Below are positions 1 through 9,299 of a stretch of 64,000 nucleotides of DNA, in pieces. A program made the translations under genes and the position numbers. The notes beneath the pieces are model-generated. The model had not been told where the DNA came from and did not search any database. It saw nothing but the letters and a program-made list of their open reading frames with translations. The stretch covers positions 5,120 through 69,119 of the forward strand of contig JAEYWD010000021.1 of assembly GCA_023429135.1 (NCBI GenBank). Reading direction: 5' to 3'. This DNA comes from Bacteroidota bacterium (GTDB taxonomy: Bacteria; Bacteroidota; Bacteroidia; Bacteroidales; JAAUTT01). Each line of letters begins with the position of its first letter. Positions within the stretch are counted from its first letter, which is position 1.

Positions 1-36
1 GACTTCTCAAATTCACAGCTTCTCAAATAGAGTAAG

Positions 37-816
37 ATGTTAAAAATTAAAAATTTACGTACAGCAATAAACGGGAAAGAGATTCTTAAAGGAATAGATT
101 TGGAGGTTAAACCTGGCGAAGTCCATGCAATTATGGGACCCAACGGATCGGGTAAGAGCACACTTGCTTCGGTGCTTGCAGGTCGCGATATTTATGATAT
201 TCTGGAAGGTAAAGTAAGTTTTGAAGGTGACAATTTGCTTGAGCTTGCTCCTGAAGATCGCGCCCGCAAAGGAATTTTCCTCGGATTCCAGTATCCGATT
301 GAAATACCTGGTGTTAGTATGGCAAGCTTTTTAAAAACTGCCGTAAACGAACACCGCAAGTTTAAAGGTCTGGCACCTTTATCTGCATCCGATTTTCTGA
401 AATTGATGCGTGAGAAAAAAGAATTGGTTGAGATAGATTCCAACCTCACCAATCGCTCGGTAAACGAAGGCTTTTCTGGTGGCGAAAAGAAGAAAAACGA
501 AATCTTCCAGATGGCTTTGCTGGAACCTAGGCTTTCGATTCTTGACGAAACCGATTCCGGGCTTGATATTGATGCGCTCCGCATTGTTGCCAACGGGGTA
601 AATAAGCTAAAAAATAAGGATAATGCCACAATTTTAATTACGCACTATCAGCGTTTGCTCGATTATATTGTACCCGATTTTGTACATGTGCTTTATAATG
701 GTCGTATTGTTAAAACCGGAACTAAAGAACTGGCGCTGGAACTCGAAGAAAAGGGGTACGACTGGATTAAGAAAGAAGCCGATATGAAACTCAATGGCGA
801 AGAGGTAAAGATCTAA
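37..816 (+). CDS. sufC: Fe-S cluster assembly ATPase SufC
   Basis: Cytosolic ABC-type ATPase of the SUF iron-sulfur cluster assembly machine; in the family it powers the SufB-SufC-SufD scaffold. The 259 residues are full length. Visible motifs: Walker [10 protein letters not shown] (residues 34-42), Q-loop Gln near 85, signature FSGGEKKK (about 146-153) with the SufC-type KKNE continuation, Walker [12 protein letters not shown] (about 167-177) and the switch His in ITHYQ (about 203). The start is the only sensible ATG, with the first beta strand immediately after. sufD follows after 10 bases and sufS 13 bases after that, so the three are one transcript. sufB normally precedes sufC and would lie just left of the window; the first 36 bases could not be matched to a SufB C-terminus. 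Confidence 0.97.
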   Translation: MLKIKNLRTAINGKEILKGIDLEVKPGEVHAIMGPNGSGKSTLASVLAGRDIYDILEGKVSFEGDNLLELAPEDRARKGIFLGFQYPIEIPGVSMASFLKTAVNEHRKFKGLAPLSASDFLKLMREKKELVEIDSNLTNRSVNEGFSGGEKKKNEIFQMALLEPRLSILDETDSGLDIDALRIVANGVNKLKNKDNATILITHYQRLLDYIVPDFVHVLYNGRIVKTGTKELALELEEKGYDWIKKEADMKLNGEEVKI

Positions 817-826
817 AGAAAAGGAC

Positions 827-2176
827 ATGGAAACATTGAGTACACAAAGTTATGCTGATTTGTTTCTGCAGCATAAGGATATATTTCTTGAAAATGTTCC
901 GGGTTTTATCCGGAATTTAAGGGAACAATCGGCCGAAAAGTTGAACCAGGCTGGCTTTCCGGCAAAAAAGAACGAAATGTACAAGTATACATTTCTTGAG
1001 CCTTATTTTAATAACGGATACAAGAAGCATATCATTCAAAAACCTATATCGTTTAATATGAACGATATGTTCCGGTGCGACGTTCCTGCCCTGGATACGC
1101 ATCTGGCGATTGTATTAAACGGATTTTATTACGATTCCCAAAAGCCGCTCGTTACTTTACCAGGGGGGATAATTATGGGAAGCCTTGCTGAGGCTGTAAA
1201 GCAATATCCCGACCTGGTTGAGGCACATCTTTCCAAATATATCACCAGCGACGACAGCTATGTTACTTTAAACACAGCTATGGCCCGCGATGGCGTTTTT
1301 CTTTATGTTCCTGAAGGGAAAACACTGGACAAACCGGTTCAGATAATAAATATTCTACTTGCCGATGAAGAACTGATGGTTCAGCATCGCAATTTATTTA
1401 TTCTGGAGCCGAATAGTTCTGCAAAGGTTGTTATATGCGATCATACACTTAATTCGAATAAGTATCTCACAAATAGCGTAAGCGAAGCTATTGTTGCCCG
1501 CGATGCTCATTTTGAATGTTTCCGCATGCAAAACGAGCATAATGATTCTGCTCACATATCGCATGTGTTTATCCGTCAGGAGGAAAATAGCAATGCTTTG
1601 TACAATAATATAAGTCTGCACGGTGGGTTGCTCCGTAATAACCTCTATGTTACCCTTGCTGGAGAACATTGCGAAAATTGGTCGCTGGGACTGTTGCTAA
1701 CCGATGGTAAACAGCATGTTGATAATTATACTTTTATTGATCATGCAGTACCAAATTGTACAAGTAATCAGTTGTATAAAGGTGTGCTGGATGATCAGTC
1801 AACAGGTTCGTTTACCGGCAAAATTCTTGTTCGTAAAGATGCACAGAAAACCCTGGCTTATCAGCGTAACAGTAATCTCCTAATGACAAATGAAGCCCGG
1901 GCCAATGGTAAACCGCAGCTCGAAATTTATGCCGACGATGTAAAATGTTCCCATGGCGCAACTGTGGGGCAAATTGATGAAAATGCATTGTTTTATCTGC
2001 GCTCCCGTGGAATCGGCGAACGCGAATCACGATTGTTGCTGATGTACGCTTTTGCCCATGAAGTCATTAAGAAAATACAGGTAGATCCTCTGCAGATCCG
2101 TATCGGGGAACTCGTTGATAAACGGTTACGGGGAGAATTGTCACGCTGCAACAACTGCGCAATGTATTGTAAATAA
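827..2176 (+). CDS. sufD: Fe-S cluster assembly scaffold protein SufD
   Basis: Subunit of the SufBCD scaffold on which Fe-S clusters are built in the cytosol. At 449 residues it is normal for SufD. The C-terminal SufBD core carries the hallmark CSHGATVGQID (Cys about 374, His about 376) followed by FYLRSRGI, and the beta-helix region runs from about 140 to 370. It sits between sufC and sufS, which supports SufD over SufB. The tail ends RCNNCAMYCK, three cysteines within nine residues, which I do not recall as typical of SufD. Assignment is firm; the Cys-rich tail is only an observation. Confidence 0.95.
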   Translation: METLSTQSYADLFLQHKDIFLENVPGFIRNLREQSAEKLNQAGFPAKKNEMYKYTFLEPYFNNGYKKHIIQKPISFNMNDMFRCDVPALDTHLAIVLNGFYYDSQKPLVTLPGGIIMGSLAEAVKQYPDLVEAHLSKYITSDDSYVTLNTAMARDGVFLYVPEGKTLDKPVQIINILLADEELMVQHRNLFILEPNSSAKVVICDHTLNSNKYLTNSVSEAIVARDAHFECFRMQNEHNDSAHISHVFIRQEENSNALYNNISLHGGLLRNNLYVTLAGEHCENWSLGLLLTDGKQHVDNYTFIDHAVPNCTSNQLYKGVLDDQSTGSFTGKILVRKDAQKTLAYQRNSNLLMTNEARANGKPQLEIYADDVKCSHGATVGQIDENALFYLRSRGIGERESRLLLMYAFAHEVIKKIQVDPLQIRIGELVDKRLRGELSRCNNCAMYCK

Positions 2177-2189
2177 ATAAGAGCTTTCA

Positions 2190-3410
2190 ATGAATTTTGA
2201 TATACACAAGATCCGCGCCGATTTTCCCGTACTTTCTCAAACTGTTTACGGGAAGCCACTTATTTACTTCGACAACGGAGCTACAACCCAAAAGCCTAAG
2301 GATGTTATTGAGAAAGTAACCAGGCTTTTTGCGGAGCAATACAGCAGTATCCATCGCGGTGTACATTATCTGAGCGAGCAATCTACAGAGATGTACGAAA
2401 ATGCCAGGCATACCGTTCAGAACTATGTTAATGCCAGGTTCTCGCAGGAAATTATTTTCACCAGCGGGGCTACCGGATCTATTAATGCCATTGCTTTTTC
2501 TTTTGGTGAAAAATATGTGAACGAAGGCGACGAAATCATTATTTCCGGGATGGAGCACCACTCCAACATTGTTCCCTGGCAAATGATGTGTGAACGCAAG
2601 AAAGCTCAACTGAAGGTTATTCCTTTTACACAAGATGGCGAACTTAGGCTCGACGTTTTTAAAACAATGTTGAACAAGCGCACAAAGCTTGTTGCAGTAA
2701 ATCATGTTTCCAATACATTAGGAACAATCAATCCGGTTAAAGAAATTGTCGAAATTGCTCACTCTGCTTCTATACCTGTTTTGATTGACGGCGCTCAGGC
2801 AATTCAGCATGCATGTGTTGATGTTCAGGAGCTGGATTGCGATTTTTACGTTTTCTCCGGTCATAAAGTGTATGGTCCCACCGGAATTGGAGTTTTGTAC
2901 GGAAAGGAGCAGTGGCTGAACGATTTGCCTCCTTATCAGGGCGGTGGAGATATGGTGGATTGTGTAACCTTTGAGCATACCACTTACAATGTACTTCCTT
3001 TCAAATTCGAAGCCGGAACTTCCAATTTTGTTTCGGCAATTGGTATGGGTACAGCTCTGGATTATCTTCAATCGCTCGGGTTGGAAAAAATTGCTGAATA
3101 CGAGCATCAGCTTCTACTTTACGCCACTGAAAAACTAAAGGCAATTGATGGGCTCAGGATCTATGGAAATGCAAGGGATAAGATTTCAATTATTTCCTTC
3201 CTGGTCGATAATATTCATCCTTACGACATGGGAATGATTCTCGATAAGATGGGAATCGCCGTTCGTACCGGTTCGCATTGTACCCAGCCTTTGCTTGAGC
3301 AATATAATATCGAAGGTACCATCAGGGCTTCAATGGTGTTTTATAATACTTTTGAGGAGGTGGATTATTTCGTAGAGGCAGTAAAGAAGGCAAAGATGAT
3401 GCTGAGCTAA
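2190..3410 (+). CDS. sufS: Cysteine desulfurase SufS (group II)
   Basis: PLP-dependent enzyme that removes sulfur from L-cysteine to give alanine and a protein-bound persulfide, feeding the SufBCD scaffold. The 406 residues match the SufS length. The PLP-binding lysine is in FSGHKVYGPTG (K226), the substrate-side histidine is in GMEHHSN (about 123-124), and the persulfide-carrying cysteine is in RTGSHCTQP (C364), the form typical of group II desulfurases. It is the last gene of the suf cluster. No SufE or SufU partner is present in the window, so the sulfur acceptor must be encoded elsewhere. Confidence 0.96.
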   Translation: MNFDIHKIRADFPVLSQTVYGKPLIYFDNGATTQKPKDVIEKVTRLFAEQYSSIHRGVHYLSEQSTEMYENARHTVQNYVNARFSQEIIFTSGATGSINAIAFSFGEKYVNEGDEIIISGMEHHSNIVPWQMMCERKKAQLKVIPFTQDGELRLDVFKTMLNKRTKLVAVNHVSNTLGTINPVKEIVEIAHSASIPVLIDGAQAIQHACVDVQELDCDFYVFSGHKVYGPTGIGVLYGKEQWLNDLPPYQGGGDMVDCVTFEHTTYNVLPFKFEAGTSNFVSAIGMGTALDYLQSLGLEKIAEYEHQLLLYATEKLKAIDGLRIYGNARDKISIISFLVDNIHPYDMGMILDKMGIAVRTGSHCTQPLLEQYNIEGTIRASMVFYNTFEEVDYFVEAVKKAKMMLS

Positions 3411-3419
3411 TCTAAGTTC

Positions 3420-3490
3420 GATGTAAATAAATTTGCTAATACCAGATAATAAGGTTGAAATAGCCTGGTAGGTTTCTCTACTAAGGTAGA
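3420..3490. repeat. Diverged intergenic repeat, copy A
   Basis: This stretch after sufS resembles 9128-9200 after infB: both start GATGTAAATAA, share a middle similar to TAGGTTAAAAT, and contain TCTACTAAG. In both places the segment lies just past the 3' end of a DUF433-like coding remnant read from the minus strand. I infer two decayed copies of one module. Similarity was judged by eye only. Confidence 0.4.
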
Positions 3491-3498
3491 TGAGATGA

Positions 3499-3529
3499 AA
3501 ATAAGGTTCTTTTTTAGAAAACCTTATTT
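3499..3529. other. Inverted repeat between sufS and the DUF433 remnant
   Basis: Ten-base arms AAATAAGGTT (3499-3508) and AACCTTATTT (3520-3529) flank an 11-base T-rich loop. It could form an RNA hairpin at the end of the suf transcript, but no U-run follows on the plus strand, so it is not a classical terminator. It may instead stabilise the 3' end or be a chance palindrome. Confidence 0.4.
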
Positions 3530-3592
3530 CTAAAATTGTATTTTGACCTTAGTACAAATGATTGAGATATTATTTAACCTTATTCCCTTATT

Positions 3593-3799
3593 TTAATTTT
3601 CTCCTTCCGCTGCATAGCTCAAAGCTGCATATATATCCTCTTCTGTAAGTTCTGTAAAGTCATTAAGAATATCCTGTATGGTCATGTCCGAAGCCAACCA
3701 GCCCAGAATATCGCCAACGGTTATTCTCATTCCCCGGATACAGGGTTTACCACCTCTTTTTCCTGGTTCTATTGTAATTATTTGCTTATAGTCAACTAT
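3593..3799 (-). pseudogene. DUF433-family antitoxin-like gene with lost start codon
   Basis: Read from the minus strand this is an uninterrupted 68-codon DUF433 protein: an N-terminal DYKQIITIEPGKRGGKPCIR block, then GMRITVGDILGWLASDMT and a C-terminal LTEEDIYAALSYAAE. These are the diagnostic DUF433 segments, and the length is typical of the family. The codon where ATG is expected is ATA (3797-3799), directly followed by GTTGACTAT, so a single G-to-A change would explain the loss. An in-frame TAA lies five codons upstream and the first in-frame ATG is in the middle of the domain. DUF433 proteins often act as antitoxins beside PIN-like DUF5615 toxins; no toxin reading frame is present downstream. 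Either it uses a rare ATA start or it is a recently silenced orphan antitoxin. Confidence 0.65.
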
Positions 3800-3876
3800 C
3801 GCGGATTTTTTTTATAAAAATATTAAATATCAAGGGATAGTTATTCAGCTTAATCGAACATTTTCTTACCATCCTA

Positions 3877-3907
3877 TTGCTATATGTTATAAAAAGTTAT
3901 ACTTTTG
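3877..3907 (+). promoter_or_regulatory. Promoter of rimP-nusA-infB
   Basis: A Bacteroidota-type promoter: -33 element TTG at 3877-3879, a 20-base spacer, and a perfect -7 element TACTTTTG (TAnnTTTG) at 3900-3907. Transcription would start near 3912-3915, giving a leader of about 50 bases before the rimP ATG at 3965. Confidence 0.7.
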
Positions 3908-3932
3908 CATCGATTTTTGATTCGAAAAGTTC

Positions 3933-3959
3933 CAGGGGACAAAAGTCCCCTGTTTTTTT
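3933..3959 (+). terminator. Terminator-like hairpin in the rimP leader (possible attenuator)
   Basis: A perfect 8-bp stem CAGGGGAC / GTCCCCTG (3933-3940, 3945-3952) with an AAAA loop is followed by seven Ts (3953-3959). It has the form of an intrinsic terminator but lies downstream of the rimP promoter and only five bases before the rimP ATG. All transcripts from that promoter must pass it, so I infer attenuation of the operon, possibly by NusA encoded in the same operon. It could also simply stop read-through from upstream. Confidence 0.75.
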
Positions 3960-3964
3960 AGTAT

Positions 3965-4429
3965 ATGATAGACAGAGTAAAAGTTAATTATTTTTTAGTT
4001 GAAATTCTCGAGGAAACAGATCTTTTCCTTGTAGACCTCACTGTTAAGCCTTCAAATAAAATTCTGATCGAGATCGACAGTTTCAAAGGAGTGTCAATCG
4101 ACGAATGTGCTATGGTTAGCACATCACTGGAAACCAAACTCAATCGGAACGTGGAAGATTTCGAACTCGAAGTTTCTTCTCCGGGTTTGGGTCAGCCTTT
4201 TAAAGTCCCACAGCAGTACCAGAAAAATATTGGTAACCAGGTTTCTGTTCTTTTAAAGGAAGGCACCAAATATACCGGTAAGCTTTTGGATGCTAATAAT
4301 ACTATGGTTAAAGTTGAAATAAAGGAAAAAATGAAAGTGGAGGGCAAAAAGAAACCTGAAATGGTGATTGCCGAAAAGGAAATATTAATTAACGATATAA
4401 AAATTATCAAAGCGATAATAAATTTTTAA
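3965..4429 (+). CDS. rimP: Ribosome maturation factor RimP
   Basis: Cytosolic factor for 30S subunit maturation. The 154 residues fit the family: an N-terminal alpha/beta domain with the LELEVSSPGLGQPF-type segment (FELEVSSPGLGQPFK, about residues 66-80), where RimP proteins have the conserved SPG, and a C-terminal SH3-like barrel from about 85 onward with an unusually lysine-rich loop (about 115-140). It is the first gene of rimP-nusA-infB, an order conserved across bacteria. nusA starts 18 bases after its stop. The leader carries a terminator-like hairpin (3933-3959). Confidence 0.95.
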   Translation: MIDRVKVNYFLVEILEETDLFLVDLTVKPSNKILIEIDSFKGVSIDECAMVSTSLETKLNRNVEDFELEVSSPGLGQPFKVPQQYQKNIGNQVSVLLKEGTKYTGKLLDANNTMVKVEIKEKMKVEGKKKPEMVIAEKEILINDIKIIKAIINF

Positions 4430-4447
4430 GCGTCAAAATTTGGGAAT

Positions 4448-5686
4448 ATGGAAAACCTTAATTTAATCGACACATTTTCCGAGTTCAAAGAACTCAAAAG
4501 TATCGACAGAGCAACAATGATGAGTGTTCTCGAAGATGTTTTTCGTAATATGTTGATTAAGAAGTATAACACTGATAAGAACTTCGACATCATTATCAAC
4601 ATCGATAAAGGTGACTTTGAAATCTGGCGAAATCGCGAAATTGTAGAGGACGACGAAATTTCTGATCCGAATCTGCAAATTCCAATTTCAGAAGCATTGA
4701 AGATTGATCCGGATTATGCAGTAGGTGAAGATGTTACCGATGAGGTAAAACTTGCCGATTTTGGCCGCCGCGCTATCCTGGCGATTCGTCAGAATCTGAC
4801 TTCTCGAATCATGGAGCTTGAAAAAGGTAACATTTATGGAAAATATAAAGACCGTATAGGAGAAATTATTACCGGCGAAGTTTATCAGGTGTGGAAGAGA
4901 GAGATTCTAATTCTCGACGATGATGGTAATGAGCTTATCCTTCCTAAAAATGAGCAGATACCTTCTGATCATTTCCGTAAGGGCGATAATATCAGAGCTA
5001 TTGTGCTTCGCGTTGAAATGCGCAATAATAACCCGCTTATTATTCTTTCGCGTACTTCGCCAATTTTCCTCGAAAGACTTTTCGAACTCGAAGTGCCAGA
5101 AATTTTTGACGGTTTAATTACTATCAAAAAAATTGTACGTGTTCCTGGGGAAAGAGCTAAAGTTGCTGTTGAATCTTATGACGAACGCATTGATCCGGTT
5201 GGAGCTTGTGTTGGTATGAAAGGTTCCCGTATTCATGGTATTGTTCGTGAGCTGCGTAACGAAAATATCGATGTTATCAACTTTACCAATAACAATCAGT
5301 TATTCATTTCCCGTGCCTTGAGTCCTGCAAAAATTTCATCTATAAAAATAAACGAAAGTGCTAAACGTGCCGAGGTTTATCTGAAACCAAATGAAGTTTC
5401 GCTGGCTATTGGTAAAGGTGGTTTGAATATTAAACTTGCAAGTCAGTTAACAGGTTACGAAATTGATGTTTATCGTGAAACCGATGAAGAAGAGGAGGAT
5501 GATGTTAATCTCGACGAATTTGCAGATGAAATCGAAGGATGGGTCATCGATGAGCTTAAAGCTGTTGGCTGCGATACCGCCAGAAGTGTTTTACGCTTAA
5601 GCGCTGAAGAACTCTTGAAGAGGACCGATCTGGAAGAAGAAACTATTCGCGATGTACTTAAAATTCTGCGTTCCGAATTTGAATAA
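4448..5686 (+). CDS. nusA: Transcription termination/antitermination factor NusA
   Basis: RNA polymerase-binding elongation factor that modulates pausing, termination and antitermination. Over 412 residues: an N-terminal polymerase-binding domain (1 to about 125), an S1 domain (about 133-200, starting near GEIITGEVYQVW), KH1 and KH2 domains with GACVGMKGSRIHGIVRELR and SLAIGKGGLNIKLASQLTG, an acidic EEEEDD linker, and a short helix-hairpin-helix tail (about 365-412). The length is usual for Bacteroidota, which lack the duplicated acidic repeats of enterobacterial NusA. It lies between rimP and infB; a product able to act on the hairpin upstream of rimP is thus encoded in the same operon. Confidence 0.97.
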   Translation: MENLNLIDTFSEFKELKSIDRATMMSVLEDVFRNMLIKKYNTDKNFDIIINIDKGDFEIWRNREIVEDDEISDPNLQIPISEALKIDPDYAVGEDVTDEVKLADFGRRAILAIRQNLTSRIMELEKGNIYGKYKDRIGEIITGEVYQVWKREILILDDDGNELILPKNEQIPSDHFRKGDNIRAIVLRVEMRNNNPLIILSRTSPIFLERLFELEVPEIFDGLITIKKIVRVPGERAKVAVESYDERIDPVGACVGMKGSRIHGIVRELRNENIDVINFTNNNQLFISRALSPAKISSIKINESAKRAEVYLKPNEVSLAIGKGGLNIKLASQLTGYEIDVYRETDEEEEDDVNLDEFADEIEGWVIDELKAVGCDTARSVLRLSAEELLKRTDLEEETIRDVLKILRSEFE

Positions 5687-5752
5687 GTATATTGATATAT
5701 ATTAACTTAGCGCAGCAATAACAAAGGCTTAACAAACGTACAGGATTAATTT

Positions 5753-8700
5753 ATGACAGATAAAAAAGAATTGAGACTCAGTAAATTAGCACGGGAATTC
5801 AATGTAGGGATTTCCACTATAGTTGACTTTCTTAAACGGAAAGGGCATACTATAGACCCAAACCCTAACACAAAAGTGGCTCCTGAGCTTTACGATGTCC
5901 TGTCAAAAGAATACAGCTCCGATATCAATGCAAAAAAAGAATCGGAAAAAGTGAACCTGCGCTCTCTTCGTGAGAAGAAAGAAACTGTTACTATTGAAGA
6001 AACATCCGGCCAACCGGAAGAGGAAGAAATTATTGAAAAGGAACTTTTCATTAAAGATACAAGCACCGGAAAAAAATCACCTCTGCTGGCGGAGCCTAAA
6101 CGCGATATTAAAGAACCTGAGGTTAAAGTTATTGGTAAAATTGATCTTGATTCTTTGAAACCAAAAGCGAAACCTGTTGAAAGGGCTCCTGAAAAGCCCG
6201 TTGAAAAGCCCGTAGAGAAAGTGACAGAGAAACCGGTCGAAAAACCAGTTGAAGTTCGGGCCGAAAAACCAGTCGAAAAAGCTCCTGAAGAACCAATTGA
6301 AAAACCTGTGATTGCTGAAATACCTAAGCCTAAAGAATCATCTGTAATTGTTGAACCTAAGGTTGAAAAGACTCCTGAAAAACCGGCCGCCGAGGAGGTT
6401 GAAAAGCCGTCAGGCGCAGTTGTTAAGGAAGAACCACAGCCAGTGGTGAATGAGGTTGAGGTTGTAAACAATGTCGATAGCGAAGTTTCGCAGGATAATG
6501 AAGTAATTACCGCCAAGGCTGAATTTGAATCAGATATTCGTGTGGTAGGTAAGATAGACCTTGATTCGATCAATCTCAGAACGCGGCCTCCCAAAAAGAC
6601 CAAAGAGCAACGCGATGAAGAAAGGCGGGAAAAGCATCAACAACAAAGACCTCAGCAGCAATCCCAGGAACGGAGATCTGAAGGTGGTCAGCGCCAGCAG
6701 GAACCGCGTAGTCAGGAGCAAAGACATGATCAGAAACCTCGTGAGCATCATCGGTCTGATCGTCCCGACAGGGAACGTCCTGAAAGACATGATCAAAGAA
6801 GACATTCGGGCAACGTTAATGAACCTGCAAAACAGGAAGATCAGATTATTCGTGCCGAAGCGCAGCGGTTATCGGGACCGACAGTAGTCGGGAAAATTGA
6901 TCTTCCATCGGCTGACGATCGCAAAAAACCTGTTGCATCCTCGGATGTTTACGACGCTAAAAAGAAGAAACGTAAACGCATCCGTAAGGATAATGAACGA
7001 GTTGCGGTTCCTCCTAAGGATCAAAAGCAACAAGGACAGCAACAGCAGGGTGAGAATAAACCCAGGTTTGGTTCCAATAATAATCAAAAACCTCAGGATA
7101 ATCGTAATAATAAAGCTCGCAGACCCATCCGTCAGGAAGTCAGCGAAGAAGATGTACAAAAGCAAATTAAAGATACTCTCGCAAGGTTAACCTCAAAGGG
7201 TAAATCAAAGGCTTCCAAATATCGTCGCGAAAAACGCGATATCGTAAGTCATCGTATGCAGGAGGAACTTGAACAGACTGAGCGCGACAAAAATATTTTA
7301 AAGGTTACTGAATTCGTTTCGGTAAACGAACTGGCTTCGATGATGGAAGTTCCTGTTACAGCAGTTATTTCTACCTGCATGAACATGGGGCTGTTTGTTT
7401 CCATCAACCAACGTCTCGATGCTGAAACTATGGCACTCGTTGCCGACGAATTTAACTTCAAAGTTGAGTTCATCAGTGTTGAGGTTCAGGAAGCTATCCG
7501 TGTTGAGGAAGATACACCGGATGATCTCCTGCCTCGTCCGCCTATTGTAACTGTTATGGGTCACGTCGACCATGGTAAAACCAAGCTTCTCGACTATATC
7601 CGTAGTGCCAACGTAATTGCCGGTGAGGCTGGTGGTATTACCCAGCATATCGGAGCTTACGCCGTAGAACTTGAAAACGGTCGAAAAATAACATTCCTCG
7701 ATACACCTGGTCACGAAGCGTTTACCGCCATGCGTGCCCGTGGTGCTGCTATTACCGATGTGGCCATTATTGTTGTTGCTGCCGATGACGGTGTAATGCC
7801 TCAAACAAAGGAAGCAATCAACCATGTATCTGCTGCCGGTGTACCTATTGTATTTGCAATTAACAAAGTTGATAAACCCGAGGCTAATCCTGAAAAGATT
7901 AAGGAAGAGCTTGCTAATCTTAACTATCTGGTTGAAGATTGGGGTGGTAAGTATCAATCTCAGGAAATATCGGCCAAGAGCGGGTTGAATATCGACCTTC
8001 TCCTTGAAAAAGTTCTTCTTGAAGCCGAACTTCTTGATTTAAAGGCCAATCCCGATAAACGTGCATTCGGTACTGTTGTAGAGTCTTCGCTCGACCGTGG
8101 CCGCGGATTTATTGCAACTGTTCTGGTTCAGGGTGGGACTTTACGTACTGGCGATGTAATTTTGGCCGGAAGTTATTTTGGACATATTAAGGCCATGTAC
8201 AATGAGCGCAATCAGAAGATTGATGCTGCCGGACCTGCTATGCCTGTTTTGATTCTTGGTCTCGACGGAGCTCCTCAAGCTGGTGATACATTTAATGTAC
8301 TCGAAGATATTAAGGAAGCTAAAGATATTGCTTCAAAACGCGAAATGCTGCAGCGTGAGCAAGGCTTACGGACAAAGAAACATATTACCCTCGATGAAAT
8401 TGGTCGTCGTATTGCTATTGGTAACTTCCAGGAGTTGAATATTATTGTGAAAGGTGATGTGGACGGTTCAGTTGAAGCGTTGTCCGATTCACTTATTAAG
8501 CTCTCGACTCAGGAAATTCAGGTGAATGTAATTCATAAGGCAGTTGGTCAGATTTCGGAGTCGGATGTTGTACTTGCAACGGCTTCGAACGCTATTATTG
8601 TTGGTTTCCAGGTTCGTCCTTCGGTGAATGCACGTAGGCTAGCTGAGAAGGAACAAATCGATATTCGTTTTTACTCCATCATTTACGATGCAATTGAAGA

Positions 8701-9040
8701 AATTCGTGCCGCTATGGAAGGTATGCTTTCTCCCGAAATCAAGGAGGAAATTACTGGTATGGCTGAAGTGCGCGAAGCGTTCAAAATCACCAAGGTTGGA
8801 ACCGTTGCGGGTTGCTTCGTGAAAGAAGGAAAATTACTCCGTTCATCGAAAGTTCGCATTATTCGCGATGGTATAGTGATTTATACCGGCGAGCTTGGAT
8901 CTCTGAAACGTTTCAAAGATGATGTTAAAGAGGTGTCGAGTGGCTACGAGTGCGGTTTGAATATTCACAACTTCAACGATATCAGAGTTGGTGATATGAT
9001 CGAAGGATTCACTGAATTTGAAGTGAAGAAGAAACTGTAA
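5753..9040 (+). CDS. infB: Translation initiation factor IF-2
   Basis: GTPase that delivers initiator fMet-tRNA to the 30S subunit and promotes subunit joining. The 1095 residues begin with an IF2-N domain ([23 protein letters not shown]), then about 450 residues of low-complexity linker: Pro/Glu-rich [10 protein letters not shown] repeats (about 140-215) and Gln/Arg/Glu/His-rich tracts (about 280-470). The second IF2-N domain is near 515-570. GTPase motifs: G1 GHVDHGKT (about 603-610), G3 DTPGHE (about 649), G4 NKVD (about 704). Domains II-IV follow to the end. The linker is long, as in other Bacteroidota, and appears twice to thrice as the motif [10 protein letters not shown] strong terminator follows at 9081-9104. 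Confidence 0.97.
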   Translation: MTDKKELRLSKLAREFNVGISTIVDFLKRKGHTIDPNPNTKVAPELYDVLSKEYSSDINAKKESEKVNLRSLREKKETVTIEETSGQPEEEEIIEKELFIKDTSTGKKSPLLAEPKRDIKEPEVKVIGKIDLDSLKPKAKPVERAPEKPVEKPVEKVTEKPVEKPVEVRAEKPVEKAPEEPIEKPVIAEIPKPKESSVIVEPKVEKTPEKPAAEEVEKPSGAVVKEEPQPVVNEVEVVNNVDSEVSQDNEVITAKAEFESDIRVVGKIDLDSINLRTRPPKKTKEQRDEERREKHQQQRPQQQSQERRSEGGQRQQEPRSQEQRHDQKPREHHRSDRPDRERPERHDQRRHSGNVNEPAKQEDQIIRAEAQRLSGPTVVGKIDLPSADDRKKPVASSDVYDAKKKKRKRIRKDNERVAVPPKDQKQQGQQQQGENKPRFGSNNNQKPQDNRNNKARRPIRQEVSEEDVQKQIKDTLARLTSKGKSKASKYRREKRDIVSHRMQEELEQTERDKNILKVTEFVSVNELASMMEVPVTAVISTCMNMGLFVSINQRLDAETMALVADEFNFKVEFISVEVQEAIRVEEDTPDDLLPRPPIVTVMGHVDHGKTKLLDYIRSANVIAGEAGGITQHIGAYAVELENGRKITFLDTPGHEAFTAMRARGAAITDVAIIVVAADDGVMPQTKEAINHVSAAGVPIVFAINKVDKPEANPEKIKEELANLNYLVEDWGGKYQSQEISAKSGLNIDLLLEKVLLEAELLDLKANPDKRAFGTVVESSLDRGRGFIATVLVQGGTLRTGDVILAGSYFGHIKAMYNERNQKIDAAGPAMPVLILGLDGAPQAGDTFNVLEDIKEAKDIASKREMLQREQGLRTKKHITLDEIGRRIAIGNFQELNIIVKGDVDGSVEALSDSLIKLSTQEIQVNVIHKAVGQISESDVVLATASNAIIVGFQVRPSVNARRLAEKEQIDIRFYSIIYDAIEEIRAAMEGMLSPEIKEEITGMAEVREAFKITKVGTVAGCFVKEGKLLRSSKVRIIRDGIVIYTGELGSLKRFKDDVKEVSSGYECGLNIHNFNDIRVGDMIEGFTEFEVKKKL

Positions 9041-9080
9041 TTAGTCGTAAGATATTAGTAATAAGTCGTAAGACTGAAAA

Positions 9081-9104
9081 GGCCGGAGAGATCCGGCCTT
9101 TTTT
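9081..9104 (+). terminator. Rho-independent terminator after infB
   Basis: A 7-bp GC-rich stem GGCCGGA (9081-9087) / TCCGGCC (9092-9098) with a GAGA loop, followed by TTTTTT. It ends the rimP-nusA-infB transcript 40 bases after the infB stop. Confidence 0.9.
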
Positions 9105-9127
9105 ATGGTAGATTTTAATATGATTGG

Positions 9128-9236
9128 GATGTAAATAATTTAGTTAAATATTAGATTATTAGGTTAAAATATTCTTGTGTGCTTTTCTACTAAGCTAATC
9201 GTGTTTCGAAACCAACATCACGGCAGCAAATATGTC
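9128..9236 (-). pseudogene. Decayed DUF433-like fragment with flanking repeat (copy B)
   Basis: The minus strand at 9195-9236 reads DIFAAVMLVSKHD then stop, matching the C-terminal helix of DUF433 proteins (compare EDIYAALSYAA at 3593-3799). Just upstream, in other frames, are fragments similar to the preceding DUF433 segment, so the frame is broken. The 70 bases beyond its stop (9128-9200) resemble 3420-3490. I infer a second, heavily decayed copy of the DUF433 module. The remaining intergenic DNA to 9299 shows nothing else. Confidence is limited because the coding match is short. Confidence 0.35.
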
Positions 9237-9299
9237 TTACCCTTATTGTCTTTTTTTTAAGGTATTGGAAATGATCTAAGTTTATTAGTTTTCAGATCT

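Noticed and set aside
1..36. 3' end of sufB
   Set aside because: None of the three forward frames resembles the SufB C-terminus, so no partial gene is called.
5890..6603. 237-codon open frame on the minus strand
   Set aside because: It is the complement of the low-complexity linker of infB; its Ser/Thr/Gly-rich repeats mirror the EKPVEK repeats and show no independent family signal.
7298..7957. 219-codon open frame on the minus strand inside infB
   Set aside because: Lies opposite the conserved GTPase domain of infB, whose codons explain the sequence.
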